A stretch of DNA of 64,000 nt from Bacteroidaceae bacterium (GCA_902362595.1 CABIXF010000007.1:1-64000), one strand, 5' to 3'. Positions 16,031-26,391 are shown, counted from the first letter of the stretch. Translations and numbers: made by a program. The notes: generated by a model from the sequence alone, not told the origin.

Positions 16031-17074
16031 TTATGCCTGTGAAAACTCTTTGATGCGTTGTTCTTCTGCCAGTCGGCATACCAGCAGCCTTCCGTCCTTT
16101 TCTGCTACGATAAAGCCGTCCAGTCCTTCCAGCACCACCTTCTTTTCGTCGGCCACGTGTACCACGCAGTTCCGGCAGTCAAACAGTTTTACGTTGTCGC
16201 CTACTTTGGCGTTTCCGTTTTCATCCTGCGGCAACAGCCCGTGCAGCGAGCCCCAGCTTCCCAGGTCGCTCCATCCGAATTCCGCAGGAAGTACATGGAT
16301 GCCTTCCGCCTTTTCCATCACGGCATAGTCGATGGATACCTTTTCGCAGGTAGGGAAGTCCGCTTTCAAGGTCTCCGTTTCCTTTTCCGTGTAGAAATCC
16401 GGTGCCATCTTCTCCATTACTCCGGCAATCTGCGGGGCATATTTTTCGATGGCATGGGTAATGGTCTGCACGTTCCATACAAAGATACCCGCATTCCAGA
16501 AATAATTTCCCTGTGCCACGTATTTCTGTGCCGTTTCCAGGTTCGGCTTCTCTTTGAACGCCTCTACCTTGTAGATTCCGTTCTGTCCTTCTCCTGTTGC
16601 GGCAATGTATCCATATCCCGTTTCCGGGCGTGTCGGTTTCATTCCCAGTGTGACGATAGCTTCCGAGTTGGCCGTAAATTCCAGCGCCTGACTGATGCAC
16701 CGTTTGAACTCTTCCTTGTCGAGTACCAGCGCATCCGAAGGGGTGACTACGATGTTTGCCTCCGGATACTGCTTCTTGATTTTCCAGCACGCGTACGCGA
16801 TGCAAGGAGCCGTATTTCTGGCTTCCGGTTCTGCCAGAATGTGCTGTGTCGGAATCTCCGGCAATTGTTCCTTTACGATACCGACATACTTTTCAGAGGT
16901 AACCACCCAAAAGTTTTCTTTCGGGCACACTCCTTCAAAACGTTCTGCGGTGAGTTGTATCAGTGATTTCCCTACGCCCATCACATCGATGAACTGTTTG
17001 GGATATTCCGGTACGCTCATAGGCCAGAATCGGCTTCCGATTCCTCCTGCCATGATAACTACGTGATTTTGCAT
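16031..17074 (-). CDS. manC: mannose-1-phosphate guanylyltransferase
   Basis: The 347-residue protein has the guanylyltransferase signature [21 protein letters not shown] at the N-terminus, TPSDALV, and [10 protein letters not shown]. It is the single-domain form without a phosphomannose isomerase extension. It makes GDP-mannose for gmd. Its base composition returns to the chromosomal norm after the AT-rich glycosyltransferase genes. Confidence 0.92.
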   Translation of the reverse strand: MQNHVVIMAGGIGSRFWPMSVPEYPKQFIDVMGVGKSLIQLTAERFEGVCPKENFWVVTSEKYVGIVKEQLPEIPTQHILAEPEARNTAPCIAYACWKIKKQYPEANIVVTPSDALVLDKEEFKRCISQALEFTANSEAIVTLGMKPTRPETGYGYIAATGEGQNGIYKVEAFKEKPNLETAQKYVAQGNYFWNAGIFVWNVQTITHAIEKYAPQIAGVMEKMAPDFYTEKETETLKADFPTCEKVSIDYAVMEKAEGIHVLPAEFGWSDLGSWGSLHGLLPQDENGNAKVGDNVKLFDCRNCVVHVADEKKVVLEGLDGFIVAEKDGRLLVCRLAEEQRIKEFSQA

Positions 17075-17088
17075 TTGTATTTTTGTGT

Positions 17089-18135
17089 TTATTTATTTGG
17101 ATTTATTCCTTTGTAAAGGGTTTCTATTTCTTTATTGATGGTATCAATATTGAAAGTTGTTTGGGAAAGTATGATAGATTGTTCAATAAGATGATTTCTT
17201 AATGTTTCATCTGTCATCAGGCGTTCCATTTGAATAGCAAGTTTATCGCAATCTCCTGGTTGAAAAAGTAGAAGATTTTCTCCATCTTTTGCAATGTCAG
17301 GAATTCCCCCTACTGGAGTGGTAATAACAGGCAAGCCGTATGCCCAAGCATCTAGTACGGCCATTGGAAAGCCCTCTGCATAGCTGGGCAAACAAAAAAT
17401 AGATGCTTCTTTGAAAGCTTTGTCTTTATCTTTTCCATTTATCCATCCCAAAAATTGTGCCTGTGATTCAATTCCTAGTTCTTTTGCTAGTTTTTTTCCG
17501 TTATCAATTTCTCCATTTCCGGCAAAAACAATTTTCCAGTCAGGATATTGAGATGCTATTTTAGCAAAGGCTTTAATCATGTCAGCATATCCCTTTCTTT
17601 TGTTTACAGTACCAGCATATAATATGATATGCTGTTTTGTGTATTTTTCTGGGAGAATTTCAGTCGTACAAGGATTATAAATGACTTGTATTTTATCTCC
17701 TAAATGAAAAGTGTCATTTACGTATTTTTTCCATAATTGTGATAATACAATTACTTTATCCGCATGGCTGAAAAGATATTTGTATACTTTTTGATATTTT
17801 CCATTGATAGTCGTCTCAGGAGAGAATGCATGAAAATGTACAATAACTTTCTTTTTCCATAGTTTAGACCACCACATAAAAAGACATTTTCGAATAGCTG
17901 ATGGAGGTTCACTTGTATGAATGTGTACGATATCATAAAACGGAAGATTCAGTACAAATTGAATCCATCCTTTGCAGAAATAGAATAATTTGAAAATACT
18001 ACTTTTGTCAATATGAGTTTCAATCCATTTACAATGAAATTCTTTCCATTGCTCACCTTTTTGGTGAGCTTTTATAACGGAAGTGATTCCACCTCTTGTT
18101 TTGTGTGAGGTTGCAATAATTAAGACTTTATTCAT
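17089..18135 (-). CDS. GT4-family glycosyltransferase (CPS1)
   Basis: The 348-residue GT-B fold enzyme has an N-terminal SHKTRGGITSVIKAHQ, a central ILYAGTVNKRKGYADMIKAF, and the donor-site motif SYAEGFPMAVLDAWAYGLPV. It should use a nucleotide-sugar to extend the lipid-linked CPS1 repeat unit on the cytoplasmic face. The sugar is not predictable. As the last transferase before the GDP-fucose genes it is a candidate fucosyl- or mannosyltransferase, by position only. Confidence 0.85.
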   Translation of the reverse strand: MNKVLIIATSHKTRGGITSVIKAHQKGEQWKEFHCKWIETHIDKSSIFKLFYFCKGWIQFVLNLPFYDIVHIHTSEPPSAIRKCLFMWWSKLWKKKVIVHFHAFSPETTINGKYQKVYKYLFSHADKVIVLSQLWKKYVNDTFHLGDKIQVIYNPCTTEILPEKYTKQHIILYAGTVNKRKGYADMIKAFAKIASQYPDWKIVFAGNGEIDNGKKLAKELGIESQAQFLGWINGKDKDKAFKEASIFCLPSYAEGFPMAVLDAWAYGLPVITTPVGGIPDIAKDGENLLLFQPGDCDKLAIQMERLMTDETLRNHLIEQSIILSQTTFNIDTINKEIETLYKGINPNK

Positions 18136-18141
18136 ATCTTT

Positions 18142-18693
18142 TTATTCTTTGATTCTTATTAATTTTGCAGGAACTCCACCTACAATAGCATTATCAGGTA
18201 TATCTTTTGTTACAACTGAATTCGCTCCAATCGTAACATTATTACCAATTTTTACTGAACCAAAAATTTTAACTCCTAATCCAAAGTAGCAATTATCCCC
18301 AACGGTAACAATACTCTTGTCTTCATTTTCATATTTATTCCCAAAAACGACTCCAGGCAATAATGTACAGTTCTTGCCTATTGTACATGTAGATTTTACG
18401 TGGATAAAATCTCCTGTATGATATATTCTTAATCCAGGTCCTATCGTATTAGGATAAATTGTAAATCTAAGTTTAAAACCTAAACGTTTATATTTAAACC
18501 AATGATAGAGAAATAAAATTTTAGAACTTTTTGTGTTTTTATAATATTCCACATATCTTAAGTGTCTTATGTATGCATAAATGAACCATACCTCATTGTG
18601 CAATATCCAATCTTTCAGTGTCGGTTTTTTGTTGTTAAACCGTTTTAAATCTTCTGTGAGGTAGTAGTTTAAATCTTGTTTTGATTGTATCAT
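18142..18693 (-). CDS. serine-acetyltransferase-like hexapeptide acyltransferase (CPS1)
   Basis: The 183-residue left-handed beta-helix protein has hexapeptide repeats from about residue 90: GPGLRIYHTGDFIH, GKNCTLLPGVVFG, VGDNCYFGLGVKIFG and IGANSVVTKDIPDNAIVGGVPAK. The His in YHTG corresponds to the SAT-type active site. In this context it probably O-acetylates a sugar of the repeat unit rather than serine. It overlaps the pyruvyl-transferase gene by 4 bases. Confidence 0.85.
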   Translation of the reverse strand: MIQSKQDLNYYLTEDLKRFNNKKPTLKDWILHNEVWFIYAYIRHLRYVEYYKNTKSSKILFLYHWFKYKRLGFKLRFTIYPNTIGPGLRIYHTGDFIHVKSTCTIGKNCTLLPGVVFGNKYENEDKSIVTVGDNCYFGLGVKIFGSVKIGNNVTIGANSVVTKDIPDNAIVGGVPAKLIRIKE

Positions 18694-19958
18694 TTTTTTT
18701 CTTCATTAATAATACTATTGATATTTTCTTGCAATATTGTTTGCATTTTATCTATTTGGTTATTAAGTTTAATAAGATTTTGACTATAATTAGCAAACAT
18801 TTTGTCTACAAATGATATTAAACTCTCAGCATTAGTATAATCTATGTCAATGGAATAATCTTCAAATCCAATATTCTTCATATATTCTCGTAACTTATAG
18901 AGATAGTTTATCGCAATAATTGGTTTTCGTCCTGCAGCAGAACATAGTATGGCAGCATGCATTCTTGTGACAATACTAAATTTAGATTTTGAAAATACAT
19001 AAGCTAGTTCTTTAGGAGTTAATAATTCTTCTATTTCTATTACTCGATTTTTGTTTCTCATTAGCTCTATAATATGTTTTCCTGCTGTAACATCATCAAC
19101 TTTATATATGCCAACAACAGTTGGAGTGAAAACTATACTTGTATTGTATTTTTCGATGATATAATCCAAGGTTTCTGCAATAGCTTTGTTGTATCCATCC
19201 TGCCTTACAGGTCCTTTTGCTTTTCTAAATAGCCAATCTATAACAGAAACGCAGACGTATTCATCATTATTTATCCCTATTCTTGTAAATAAATTATTCT
19301 TTTCTTCTAATTTTTCTTGTAATATTGCTATGTCATAAGAGTTAAATATATGAGGTTTTGTTATGTTTAACTGAGATAACAGATTGAACGATTTATTATC
19401 TCTTACGAAGATAGCAAAAGATCTATCTAAAACTTTTTTTGCTTTTTTTATTGTGCTCTTATAGAAGACGGGACCTATAGTTAAAGAAAAATGTATTAAC
19501 TTCATACCCATTTTTTCGTATATATCTAATGCTTCTAGAGATAAATAAGCTGTTTTGTAATAGACATCATTGATTCTTTCGGCTCCAATACATAAAATGT
19601 AATCAGATTGAGATATTTCTTTTAATAGTTTAGCCCTTCTACCCCATAAAAGATTGTATGGCTTTGTTGTAAAAAATAAAAGAAATCTGACGATAAGAAT
19701 CCAAATAATTGTACTTATAGTCCAGCAAATTTTGTGGATAGTGGTTCCCTCAGGGAAAATGAACAGGTCATTTGTTGTATTTATAGAATTAGAATTTTCT
19801 AATGCTTTTATTGATTTGTTGACACGTTCATAATCATTTGTTAAAAGATTGATGGAACAATTATTATCGATTCTCTTTGCTATTTTAATTGCGTTTTCAA
19901 TTAAGGCCATTGATCCAATATTTGCGGCAGAACCCGCTTCTGCAATAGTAATCTTCAT
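18690..19958 (-). CDS. polysaccharide pyruvyl transferase family protein, copy 1
   Basis: The 422-residue protein has an N-terminal AGSAANIGSMALIENAIKIA and a C-terminal TRMHAAILCSAAGRKPIIAINY, the conserved R-x-H motif of the PF04230 family. Such enzymes transfer pyruvate from PEP to form acidic ketals on capsular sugars. It is directly downstream (2 bases) of an FrhB-like iron-sulfur protein, and a second such pair occurs at 25273-27575. The genes are very AT-rich. Confidence 0.85.
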   Translation of the reverse strand: MKITIAEAGSAANIGSMALIENAIKIAKRIDNNCSINLLTNDYERVNKSIKALENSNSINTTNDLFIFPEGTTIHKICWTISTIIWILIVRFLLFFTTKPYNLLWGRRAKLLKEISQSDYILCIGAERINDVYYKTAYLSLEALDIYEKMGMKLIHFSLTIGPVFYKSTIKKAKKVLDRSFAIFVRDNKSFNLLSQLNITKPHIFNSYDIAILQEKLEEKNNLFTRIGINNDEYVCVSVIDWLFRKAKGPVRQDGYNKAIAETLDYIIEKYNTSIVFTPTVVGIYKVDDVTAGKHIIELMRNKNRVIEIEELLTPKELAYVFSKSKFSIVTRMHAAILCSAAGRKPIIAINYLYKLREYMKNIGFEDYSIDIDYTNAESLISFVDKMFANYSQNLIKLNNQIDKMQTILQENINSIINEEKK

Positions 19959-19960
19959 AT

Positions 19961-21136
19961 TTATCTTTTATCTTTAATTAGTCTACTAAGAATTTTATAG
20001 ATTATAAATGGAAGTTTTGGGGATAGCGTTAAAAAAAGTTGTAAATAACGTCTTTGCTTTTCAACAGATTTTCCTGTTAATATTAATTGTGTGTCATTTG
20101 TACGTCCTTTGAAATAAGGAATAAGCTTGTTCTTTTTAATAATATCATCGTACATCAATGATTTTTCAATGTCAATGATTTGTTTTTTTTCTAAAATTAG
20201 ATTTGGCGTTTGATTTATGACTTCTTTTCCCTTTTCTGTATGAATAATAATTAGATTTTTCCCTGCATTATTTTTTTCTATATTCCATGGATCTAATACT
20301 GTTATATCTACGTCAATACCGAAAGGGTTTCCACAGATATTACATCCTGGTACCATCCATAGTTTTTTCCCGAATGGCATTAAAGCTGCTTTTTCCCAAG
20401 CAATTTTTTTTTGGTTGAAGGCGCAATATCCTGGCCATCCATTTCCTCTATATGAAAAGGATTCTATGTCATTGATATTTTTTAAGTTGATTCCTGCTAA
20501 TTTGGCTATAAATTTTGTAGACTCAAAAGATTTCTGCTGTTTACAAAAGATACATAGGGTATAGAGTTTCTTGCATTTATTTTTTAAATATTGACTTAAA
20601 GGAAGTAATTGGCAAGTTGTTCCAACAATTAGTATTTTATCACATTTAGTTATTTCCCGCATTTTTAGATTGAGTGGGACTGAATGATAAATAGAATTAG
20701 GTAAGTCATTATAGCTAGGTATAGTATTCTTGGTATAAAAAAAACCTTCAGCAAAAGGGTATTCATTTGTTTTTCTTAGAGTATAGACTCCATCGAATAT
20801 ACCATTTTTTAATCCTTCTATGATAATAGTACGAGCAACGCCCCCAGAAGAGGAATTTATTCGTATTTCGTTATTTTTGTTGTATCCTAAATAATATTGT
20901 TTTTGTTTGCAATATTCTTTGATATCGATTAATGATGTGTCTTTATTAGCTGGACATATTTGTTTACATCTACCACATTTGATGCATTTTTCTTCTAGAA
21001 TGTTTAAGGTCATTAATCCATTATTTGCAATTTCAAATTTAATTGCTTTCTGTGGACATATTGCAATGCATGAACCACATTGCTGGCATAAATTATTGTT
21101 TATTTTATATAGATTCTGATAAGTTTGAAATACCAT
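19961..21136 (-). CDS. FrhB-like iron-sulfur flavoprotein (F420 hydrogenase/dehydrogenase beta-subunit family), copy 1
   Basis: The 391-residue protein has two N-terminal 4Fe-4S ferredoxin motifs (CQQCGSCIAICP near 18-29 and CIKCGRCKQICP near 51-62). An FrhB-type body follows, with SSSGGVARTI, LIVGTTCQLLPL, a Cys pair LCIFCKQQ, and PGCNICGNPFGIDVDITVLDPW. FrhB relatives carry FAD and Fe-S clusters and mediate redox of deazaflavin or other acceptors. In capsule loci of Bacteroidales these are found beside pyruvyl transferases, with no established reaction. A redox or electron-transfer role in sugar modification is inference. Confidence 0.8.
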   Translation of the reverse strand: MVFQTYQNLYKINNNLCQQCGSCIAICPQKAIKFEIANNGLMTLNILEEKCIKCGRCKQICPANKDTSLIDIKEYCKQKQYYLGYNKNNEIRINSSSGGVARTIIIEGLKNGIFDGVYTLRKTNEYPFAEGFFYTKNTIPSYNDLPNSIYHSVPLNLKMREITKCDKILIVGTTCQLLPLSQYLKNKCKKLYTLCIFCKQQKSFESTKFIAKLAGINLKNINDIESFSYRGNGWPGYCAFNQKKIAWEKAALMPFGKKLWMVPGCNICGNPFGIDVDITVLDPWNIEKNNAGKNLIIIHTEKGKEVINQTPNLILEKKQIIDIEKSLMYDDIIKKNKLIPYFKGRTNDTQLILTGKSVEKQRRYLQLFLTLSPKLPFIIYKILSRLIKDKR

Positions 21137-21138
21137 AC

Positions 21139-22269
21139 TTATATAGTCTTAAGGAATGATTGTATACTATCACTAATTGTCTTATAATTAAAATATTTTT
21201 CTCCGACCTCAAATCCTTTTTCTCCTATTTTATCTGCTAATGAGTGATTATTAATTAGTTCTTTCATCCCTTTATAGAATCCATTTACATCGTATGATAT
21301 AATTTCTGCAGTTTCTTGATGAATAAAATAATGTGATATTTCTCCAACATTATTGGTGATTAATGGTCTTTTAGAACCTACATATTCTGCAATTTTTTGC
21401 GAAAATCGAGCTTTATCTTGTAAGCTATTTGGATCTAAAGGTATTAATAGACCTAATGACTCATCATATATTCTGTAGAGCTCTTCTTGGGGTATTTGGG
21501 TTTTTATTTCTATATTTTTTATATTTATATTTTTAATAAGTTGATACATCGTATCCATTTGTTTTTTGTTGCCAAACAATACTAAAATTAAGTGTGCTGT
21601 GGAATTCTCTTCTACTACTTTTTTAAAAGCATTCAGTAGGATTTGATTTCTTATTAAGTATTCGGCATGTCCACAAAATGTAAAACAATTGTTGTCCTTA
21701 TAAGGATATCTTTTTCGATTGTAAGATGCCATTATAGGCAATAACAATTGTGGCTTGTTAAATATTTTTGCTTTATCCTGAAGAAAATGACTGATTGGAA
21801 AAATTCCGTCTAAGAAGAAACCAAATGTCTTGTCTTTTAGCCATGCTTCTATTTTATAAGCAAAATTAGGTTGTTTGCAACCTATATGCCATTCATGAAA
21901 TAAAGCCGTTTTTTTATATCCTAATATTGTACATATTAATGCTAGTATAATATAAACAGGGTATAGTGTCATTCCCAGTATTACAAAATTATTTTTTTCT
22001 TGTTTCTTTTCTTTTAGAATCTGCCATATTTTAGGAATATTTTTTAATATGGTCGATAATTTTCCCTTTCGTGGAAAAATATAATAATTGATTCCTGTTT
22101 CTGAAACTCCAACAATTTCTTTATCAATACCTTTAGTGCCAAATGGATTATCTATCATTGTGACATTACATCCATGTTCTTTTAATCCTCTTGCAATAAA
22201 TTCAGCTTTTGAATTATTTGCAGAAAAATGTAAAGGATATCCTTCTGATACAATTAATATAATATTCAT
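21139..22269 (-). CDS. GT4-like glycosyltransferase (CPS1)
   Basis: The 376-residue protein has N-terminal IVSEGYPLHFSANNSKAEFIARGL and a hydrophobic stretch near 100 (LGMTLYPVYIILALICTILG) that may rest on the membrane. The C-terminus has a GT-B-like segment DESLGLLIPLDPNSLQDKARFSQKIAEYVGSKRPLI. The EX7E motif is imperfect, so I call it GT4-like. It overlaps the acyltransferase gene by 4 bases. Confidence 0.7.
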   Translation of the reverse strand: MNIILIVSEGYPLHFSANNSKAEFIARGLKEHGCNVTMIDNPFGTKGIDKEIVGVSETGINYYIFPRKGKLSTILKNIPKIWQILKEKKQEKNNFVILGMTLYPVYIILALICTILGYKKTALFHEWHIGCKQPNFAYKIEAWLKDKTFGFFLDGIFPISHFLQDKAKIFNKPQLLLPIMASYNRKRYPYKDNNCFTFCGHAEYLIRNQILLNAFKKVVEENSTAHLILVLFGNKKQMDTMYQLIKNINIKNIEIKTQIPQEELYRIYDESLGLLIPLDPNSLQDKARFSQKIAEYVGSKRPLITNNVGEISHYFIHQETAEIISYDVNGFYKGMKELINNHSLADKIGEKGFEVGEKYFNYKTISDSIQSFLKTI

Positions 22270-22859
22270 TTTATTGTTTTTATGATTTTACATGGATTCC
22301 CTGCTGCAATTACATTTGCAGGTATATCCTTAGTTACTATACTGCCAGCTCCTATTAAGCTATTCTCGCCTATATGGACACCTTTTAATACTTTTACTCC
22401 ATATCCCAACCATACGTTATTTTCTATAATGACAGGTTTATTAGCTCCAGTTCTATAGTCATCTGTATGCCAATCCGAGTCTGTAATTAGTGTATTAGCT
22501 CCGCATCTAACATTATTTCCTAATTTTATATATAGAGCAGATGCAATAACAGTTCCTGAAAATCCGCATTTATCTCCAATATCTATTTGTGCTCCTTTTT
22601 CTATTGTTGAGAACATACATGGTGTGTATACACCAATAAGATTTGAATTATGTGATGAGTTGAATGAGCAATTAGATCCAATTGTGATAGAAGTGTTGGG
22701 TAAGAGTCTAAACTTTGTTTTTCCTCTAAATTTGCAATTCCTTTTTATGCTAACGTGCCACCATAGTATGGAAATTTTATTAATTAAAAGCCAATAAAAA
22801 CTACTTATCTTAATGAACAGAATACTTATATAATGAGGATGTAAATATCTTATAATCAT
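22266..22859 (-). CDS. hexapeptide-repeat acyltransferase (CPS1)
   Basis: The 197-residue protein has a short hydrophobic N-terminus, then left-handed beta-helix repeats: ITIGSNCSFNSS, IDIGDKCGFSG, LGNNVRCGANTLITDSDWHTDD with the catalytic His of the maltose/WcaF-type acetyltransferases, then LGYGVKVLKGVHIGENSLIGAGSIVTKD (given here in two overlapping helical turns). It probably acetylates a sugar hydroxyl on the CPS1 unit. Start and stop overlap both neighbours by 4 bases. Confidence 0.85.
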   Translation of the reverse strand: MIIRYLHPHYISILFIKISSFYWLLINKISILWWHVSIKRNCKFRGKTKFRLLPNTSITIGSNCSFNSSHNSNLIGVYTPCMFSTIEKGAQIDIGDKCGFSGTVIASALYIKLGNNVRCGANTLITDSDWHTDDYRTGANKPVIIENNVWLGYGVKVLKGVHIGENSLIGAGSIVTKDIPANVIAAGNPCKIIKTIK

Positions 22860-24142
22860 ATTGATTTATCTTTTGAATTATTATATATTTTATAATATGC
22901 AGCTAAAATTTGTTCTATCACATATTTGGGAGAGAAATTGTTTAACGCATATTTACGTGCTTCTTGGCCTAATTGTTTAGCAAACTCAAATGATTTAGAT
23001 ATATGTAATATGGCTCCTCCTAATACATAAGGATCTCCATCTTGTACTAAAATTCCAGTTGTATTATTGGTTATTAATGAAGATGTTCCACCCGCAAATG
23101 AAGCAATAATGGGCATGCCTAAAAGCATAGCTTCACAGGTACTATTAGGGCTATTTTCAATATGGCTTGTTTGACAGTATAAGTCGGATTGTTGTAAAAT
23201 AGTGGAAATTGATTTAGCTTCTTGCCTTCCAAGATATTCTATATTTAAATTATTTGCTTTGAGTTTTGTGTATTTTTCAGTTAGAATTACGTCTTTGTTA
23301 TGGCTTTGTAATCCAATAATTTGCCATTTAAAATTCATATTATTTTGTTTAAGTAATGAGGCGGTTAGATATATAGTTTCTAACCCTTTATATAAACCAT
23401 TGCTTATTGTTGTTGTAATTGTGAAGGTTTCTGAAAAAGAGTTTTTATTCCATTGAACTTGGAAAAATATTTCTCTCATTATTTCATTAACTTTTAAATA
23501 GACGCGATTAGGATTATAAATTAGGGAGCAATATTTATCAAAGTCTGTACGACCAATGATATAGTTCATGTGTCTTAATATTTGTTTTTCTCGGATACAT
23601 TTATATCGCATCAGATGATTTATTGATGTGCTTCCTGTTAAATTTATCTTCGAAAAGAATGTTTCATATTTGGATACTTTAGTTTGTGGAATACCAGAAA
23701 ATAGTTTTGCATGTATTGATGACAAAAATCCTTGTATAGATAGTACGATAGGAGTAGTATTAATATAAAGTGATATTAATCCAAAGTCTTCTTCCGTTCC
23801 ATGTATGTGGATTAAATCTGGTTTTATGTCATTTATGATTTTTAGTAGTGGTTGTACATTATTATTATTAGAAAAGGACATAGTATTTTGTAGCCTTTGC
23901 ATCCAACGTGTAAGCTTATTTTTGCTGTTATTCTTATATATTGGATAATATTGAATCTTTTTATATTCAAATGGAAGGATATCTTGATTCCAATAAAAAG
24001 CAATATGCAACTCAATGTCGTTCTTTTGTGATAATTCTTTAGATAAAGTATTTAACCAACCTCCACTAACCCCTTTTTGGGTACTAATTTTTTCTAATGC
24101 GCAACATGGAGTATTGCAGAACCATAATATTTTCATATTCAT
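22856..24142 (-). CDS. GT4-family glycosyltransferase (CPS1)
   Basis: The 428-residue GT-B enzyme has an N-terminal KGVSGGWLNTLSKEL glycine loop, PDLIHIHGTEEDFGL, and a C-terminal QTSHIENSPNSTCEAMLLGMPIIASFAGG that holds the EX7E-type donor motif. It extends the CPS1 repeat unit; the sugar is unknown. The gene is very AT-rich and overlaps the next gene by 4 bases. Confidence 0.85.
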   Translation of the reverse strand: MNMKILWFCNTPCCALEKISTQKGVSGGWLNTLSKELSQKNDIELHIAFYWNQDILPFEYKKIQYYPIYKNNSKNKLTRWMQRLQNTMSFSNNNNVQPLLKIINDIKPDLIHIHGTEEDFGLISLYINTTPIVLSIQGFLSSIHAKLFSGIPQTKVSKYETFFSKINLTGSTSINHLMRYKCIREKQILRHMNYIIGRTDFDKYCSLIYNPNRVYLKVNEIMREIFFQVQWNKNSFSETFTITTTISNGLYKGLETIYLTASLLKQNNMNFKWQIIGLQSHNKDVILTEKYTKLKANNLNIEYLGRQEAKSISTILQQSDLYCQTSHIENSPNSTCEAMLLGMPIIASFAGGTSSLITNNTTGILVQDGDPYVLGGAILHISKSFEFAKQLGQEARKYALNNFSPKYVIEQILAAYYKIYNNSKDKSI

Positions 24143-24149
24143 TTATATT

Positions 24150-25253
24150 TTAAAGCCAATATGGAGCCGTAAATATTGTGTGCATATCATTCCAATTACT
24201 ATAATAACTTTCAGTTGACATTGTATTATAAAACCATCGAAATGCTATTAGTAGTGACCATATGACGTAGATTGTTTTTATCTCTCTTTTTTTTATATAT
24301 TTAAGAATGAAAGTCAATACAAAAGGTGTTAAAATACTGAAAGGCAACATTAATCTCATTGCTGTATTAATTAAGAAATGACTTGATGTTTGTGAGAATA
24401 TGTATGCAATACTGAAAGTCTTTTCAATATCATTAAACTTGTTGTAATAGTATAAAATTAATATAAGACACAAACAATCATACGCAAAATAAAAAATAGA
24501 TACATTATAAGATTCACCTATTTCTGTGAGATATTGAGTGTATTTAGTATTTTCCTCTAAAAGAAATAATAAACTATTTGTATCGATTTTTAGTTGATAT
24601 GAAAGAATGAAAAGTAAAATGATGGCTGTTGCTATAGTTTTATTGATTTTATTAGGTTTGAAATAAATTATTAATAGGTAAAATATACCAATATATGCTG
24701 AAAAATGTATATTCCCAGCTATTATTATGATTAGTAAAAATAGAAATATATTTTTTTTGTTTACAATATTGTTATTTGAATTATTATATAGGATTAAAAT
24801 CCCCATTAGAATCAGCATAATAGCTAACGCTTGTCTTTTACTATTTAAAATGAGTAAGCCATATAATGGTATTAGCATGAGTATTGAATAGAAAAACCAC
24901 AAGTATTTAATGGGAATACTTACTTTTATTAATTTATTGAGTATATAAATTTCAAAGCAACTTAATAATATGCAAAATCCAAAGAAGCCAATAGGTTTAC
25001 ATAATATCATGATAAGCTCGTATATAGGTTCAATTTTTTCATTTTCTATAAACTTTAGAACAAACGGATGGTCTGTTTCTCCATTTGCTACATAAAATCT
25101 TGAAACATATACCCAATAATCATTGGAGTTGCCATAATCAAATGCAAAAAGAAAAAAAATAAGAAAGATAGAGGCATAATAAAGTTTTTTTTCTTTAGAC
25201 TTAAATGCTAAATATGATAATCCAATAATAAGAATTAGTATAAAATAAAACAT
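24150..25253 (-). CDS. wzy: EpsG-family O-antigen/capsule polymerase (Wzy), CPS1
   Basis: The 367-residue integral membrane protein has about ten hydrophobic helices and the EpsG-type early loop FAFDYGNSNDYWVYVSRF. A large periplasmic loop lies before LILNSKRQALAIMLILMG, the R-x-A/L motif common in these polymerases. It should polymerise flipped repeat units in the periplasm. A hand count of one 60-base stretch in it (24601-24660) gives 16 G/C of 60. The wzy of CPS2 at 46775 is GC-rich. Confidence 0.8.
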   Translation of the reverse strand: MFYFILILIIGLSYLAFKSKEKKLYYASIFLIFFLFAFDYGNSNDYWVYVSRFYVANGETDHPFVLKFIENEKIEPIYELIMILCKPIGFFGFCILLSCFEIYILNKLIKVSIPIKYLWFFYSILMLIPLYGLLILNSKRQALAIMLILMGILILYNNSNNNIVNKKNIFLFLLIIIIAGNIHFSAYIGIFYLLIIYFKPNKINKTIATAIILLFILSYQLKIDTNSLLFLLEENTKYTQYLTEIGESYNVSIFYFAYDCLCLILILYYYNKFNDIEKTFSIAYIFSQTSSHFLINTAMRLMLPFSILTPFVLTFILKYIKKREIKTIYVIWSLLIAFRWFYNTMSTESYYSNWNDMHTIFTAPYWL

Positions 25254-25272
25254 AAAAACTGTTTATGTCGAT

Positions 25273-26391
25273 TTATAAATTACTAAAAATTTCTTTAAGT
25301 TTTTCGTAATAATGTTCGCTAAAATATGGTTTCATTTTATGGGATAATTGAGTATTTAAAAGTTTTATACATAAATCTTTTGCCTCATTTAAATCTTTTG
25401 CAACAAATACATAATCATCGTATATACCTTTAAACCAATCTGCGCCAGTTACTACTTTGTGGTCATTACTTTTTATGATAATTACTGGAGTTCCCGCAGC
25501 TAAAGAAAATATAGTACCGTGATAACGGTCAGTTATAATGACATTGTAGCGTGAGAATTTCTCAATAGCATTTTCAATATATTTTTGCAAGTTATTACGG
25601 ATTTCTAAATAATTTTCATTAATAGTTGTGTCGGTTATGGTAACGCTAGCATATCTGCTTATATCTTTACATAATTTTTTGATTTCTATTTCATTATAAA
25701 ATTTCTCACTATCATCTCGTACACATACACAGACACCATTTCTTGTATGATTGAAATTTAAGGTTCCAATAAGGGATGTCACAATGTCGGGAAATGGCTT
25801 GACAGTAATATCTGGAAACATTTCTTTTGCTTGTTCATATGAAACCATATCTCGGGCCAAGAATAACATATTTTTAGCTTGGTTATAGCATTTACTAGTG
25901 CGTAATCTGTTTTCTTCATGCTTAAAAAATATGGTTTGTGGCATCATTAATATATGTGCATAGGGGATTGCATCAATAACTAAGCGGTGCATTAGTTCAT
26001 GATTTCCTCCTAAATCTTGAGTTGTATATCCGCTTTGGAAGATAATTATATCATTATCTCGATAGTACTTTTTTAAAATAGACAAAAAATTGTAGTTAGG
26101 AAATACGACTGTATCAGATTCTATCTTAATTAAATTTGCATTTGGATAATTTTGCTGAATCCAACGGCAAATACAATAATGTTGAGCCATATCACCCAAA
26201 TTTGAATGTGCCGTAATTCCCAGATAAAAGATTCGTTGTGTTTCTTCGTCAAGGTTTTGTAATCTTTTAATTATTGCATTTGTATCGTTGTATATCTTTT
26301 TAATTTTTGCTTTATTGCGAAAGTAAGCTAATATCGGACTATATAGCCATCCAAATGTTTTTCTAATTTTCATTTTTAGTTTTTTATTCAT
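25273..26391 (-). CDS. polysaccharide pyruvyl transferase family protein, copy 2
   Basis: The 372-residue protein has GITAHSNLGDMAQHYCICRW near the start, IIFQSGYTTQDLGG, and the conserved ITDRYHGTIFSLAAGTPVII motif (R-x-H). This matches PF04230 more closely than copy 1. Its start overlaps the FrhB-like gene by 4 bases, so the pair is translationally coupled. A pyruvate ketal on the capsule is the expected product. Confidence 0.88.
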   Translation of the reverse strand: MNKKLKMKIRKTFGWLYSPILAYFRNKAKIKKIYNDTNAIIKRLQNLDEETQRIFYLGITAHSNLGDMAQHYCICRWIQQNYPNANLIKIESDTVVFPNYNFLSILKKYYRDNDIIIFQSGYTTQDLGGNHELMHRLVIDAIPYAHILMMPQTIFFKHEENRLRTSKCYNQAKNMLFLARDMVSYEQAKEMFPDITVKPFPDIVTSLIGTLNFNHTRNGVCVCVRDDSEKFYNEIEIKKLCKDISRYASVTITDTTINENYLEIRNNLQKYIENAIEKFSRYNVIITDRYHGTIFSLAAGTPVIIIKSNDHKVVTGADWFKGIYDDYVFVAKDLNEAKDLCIKLLNTQLSHKMKPYFSEHYYEKLKEIFSNL

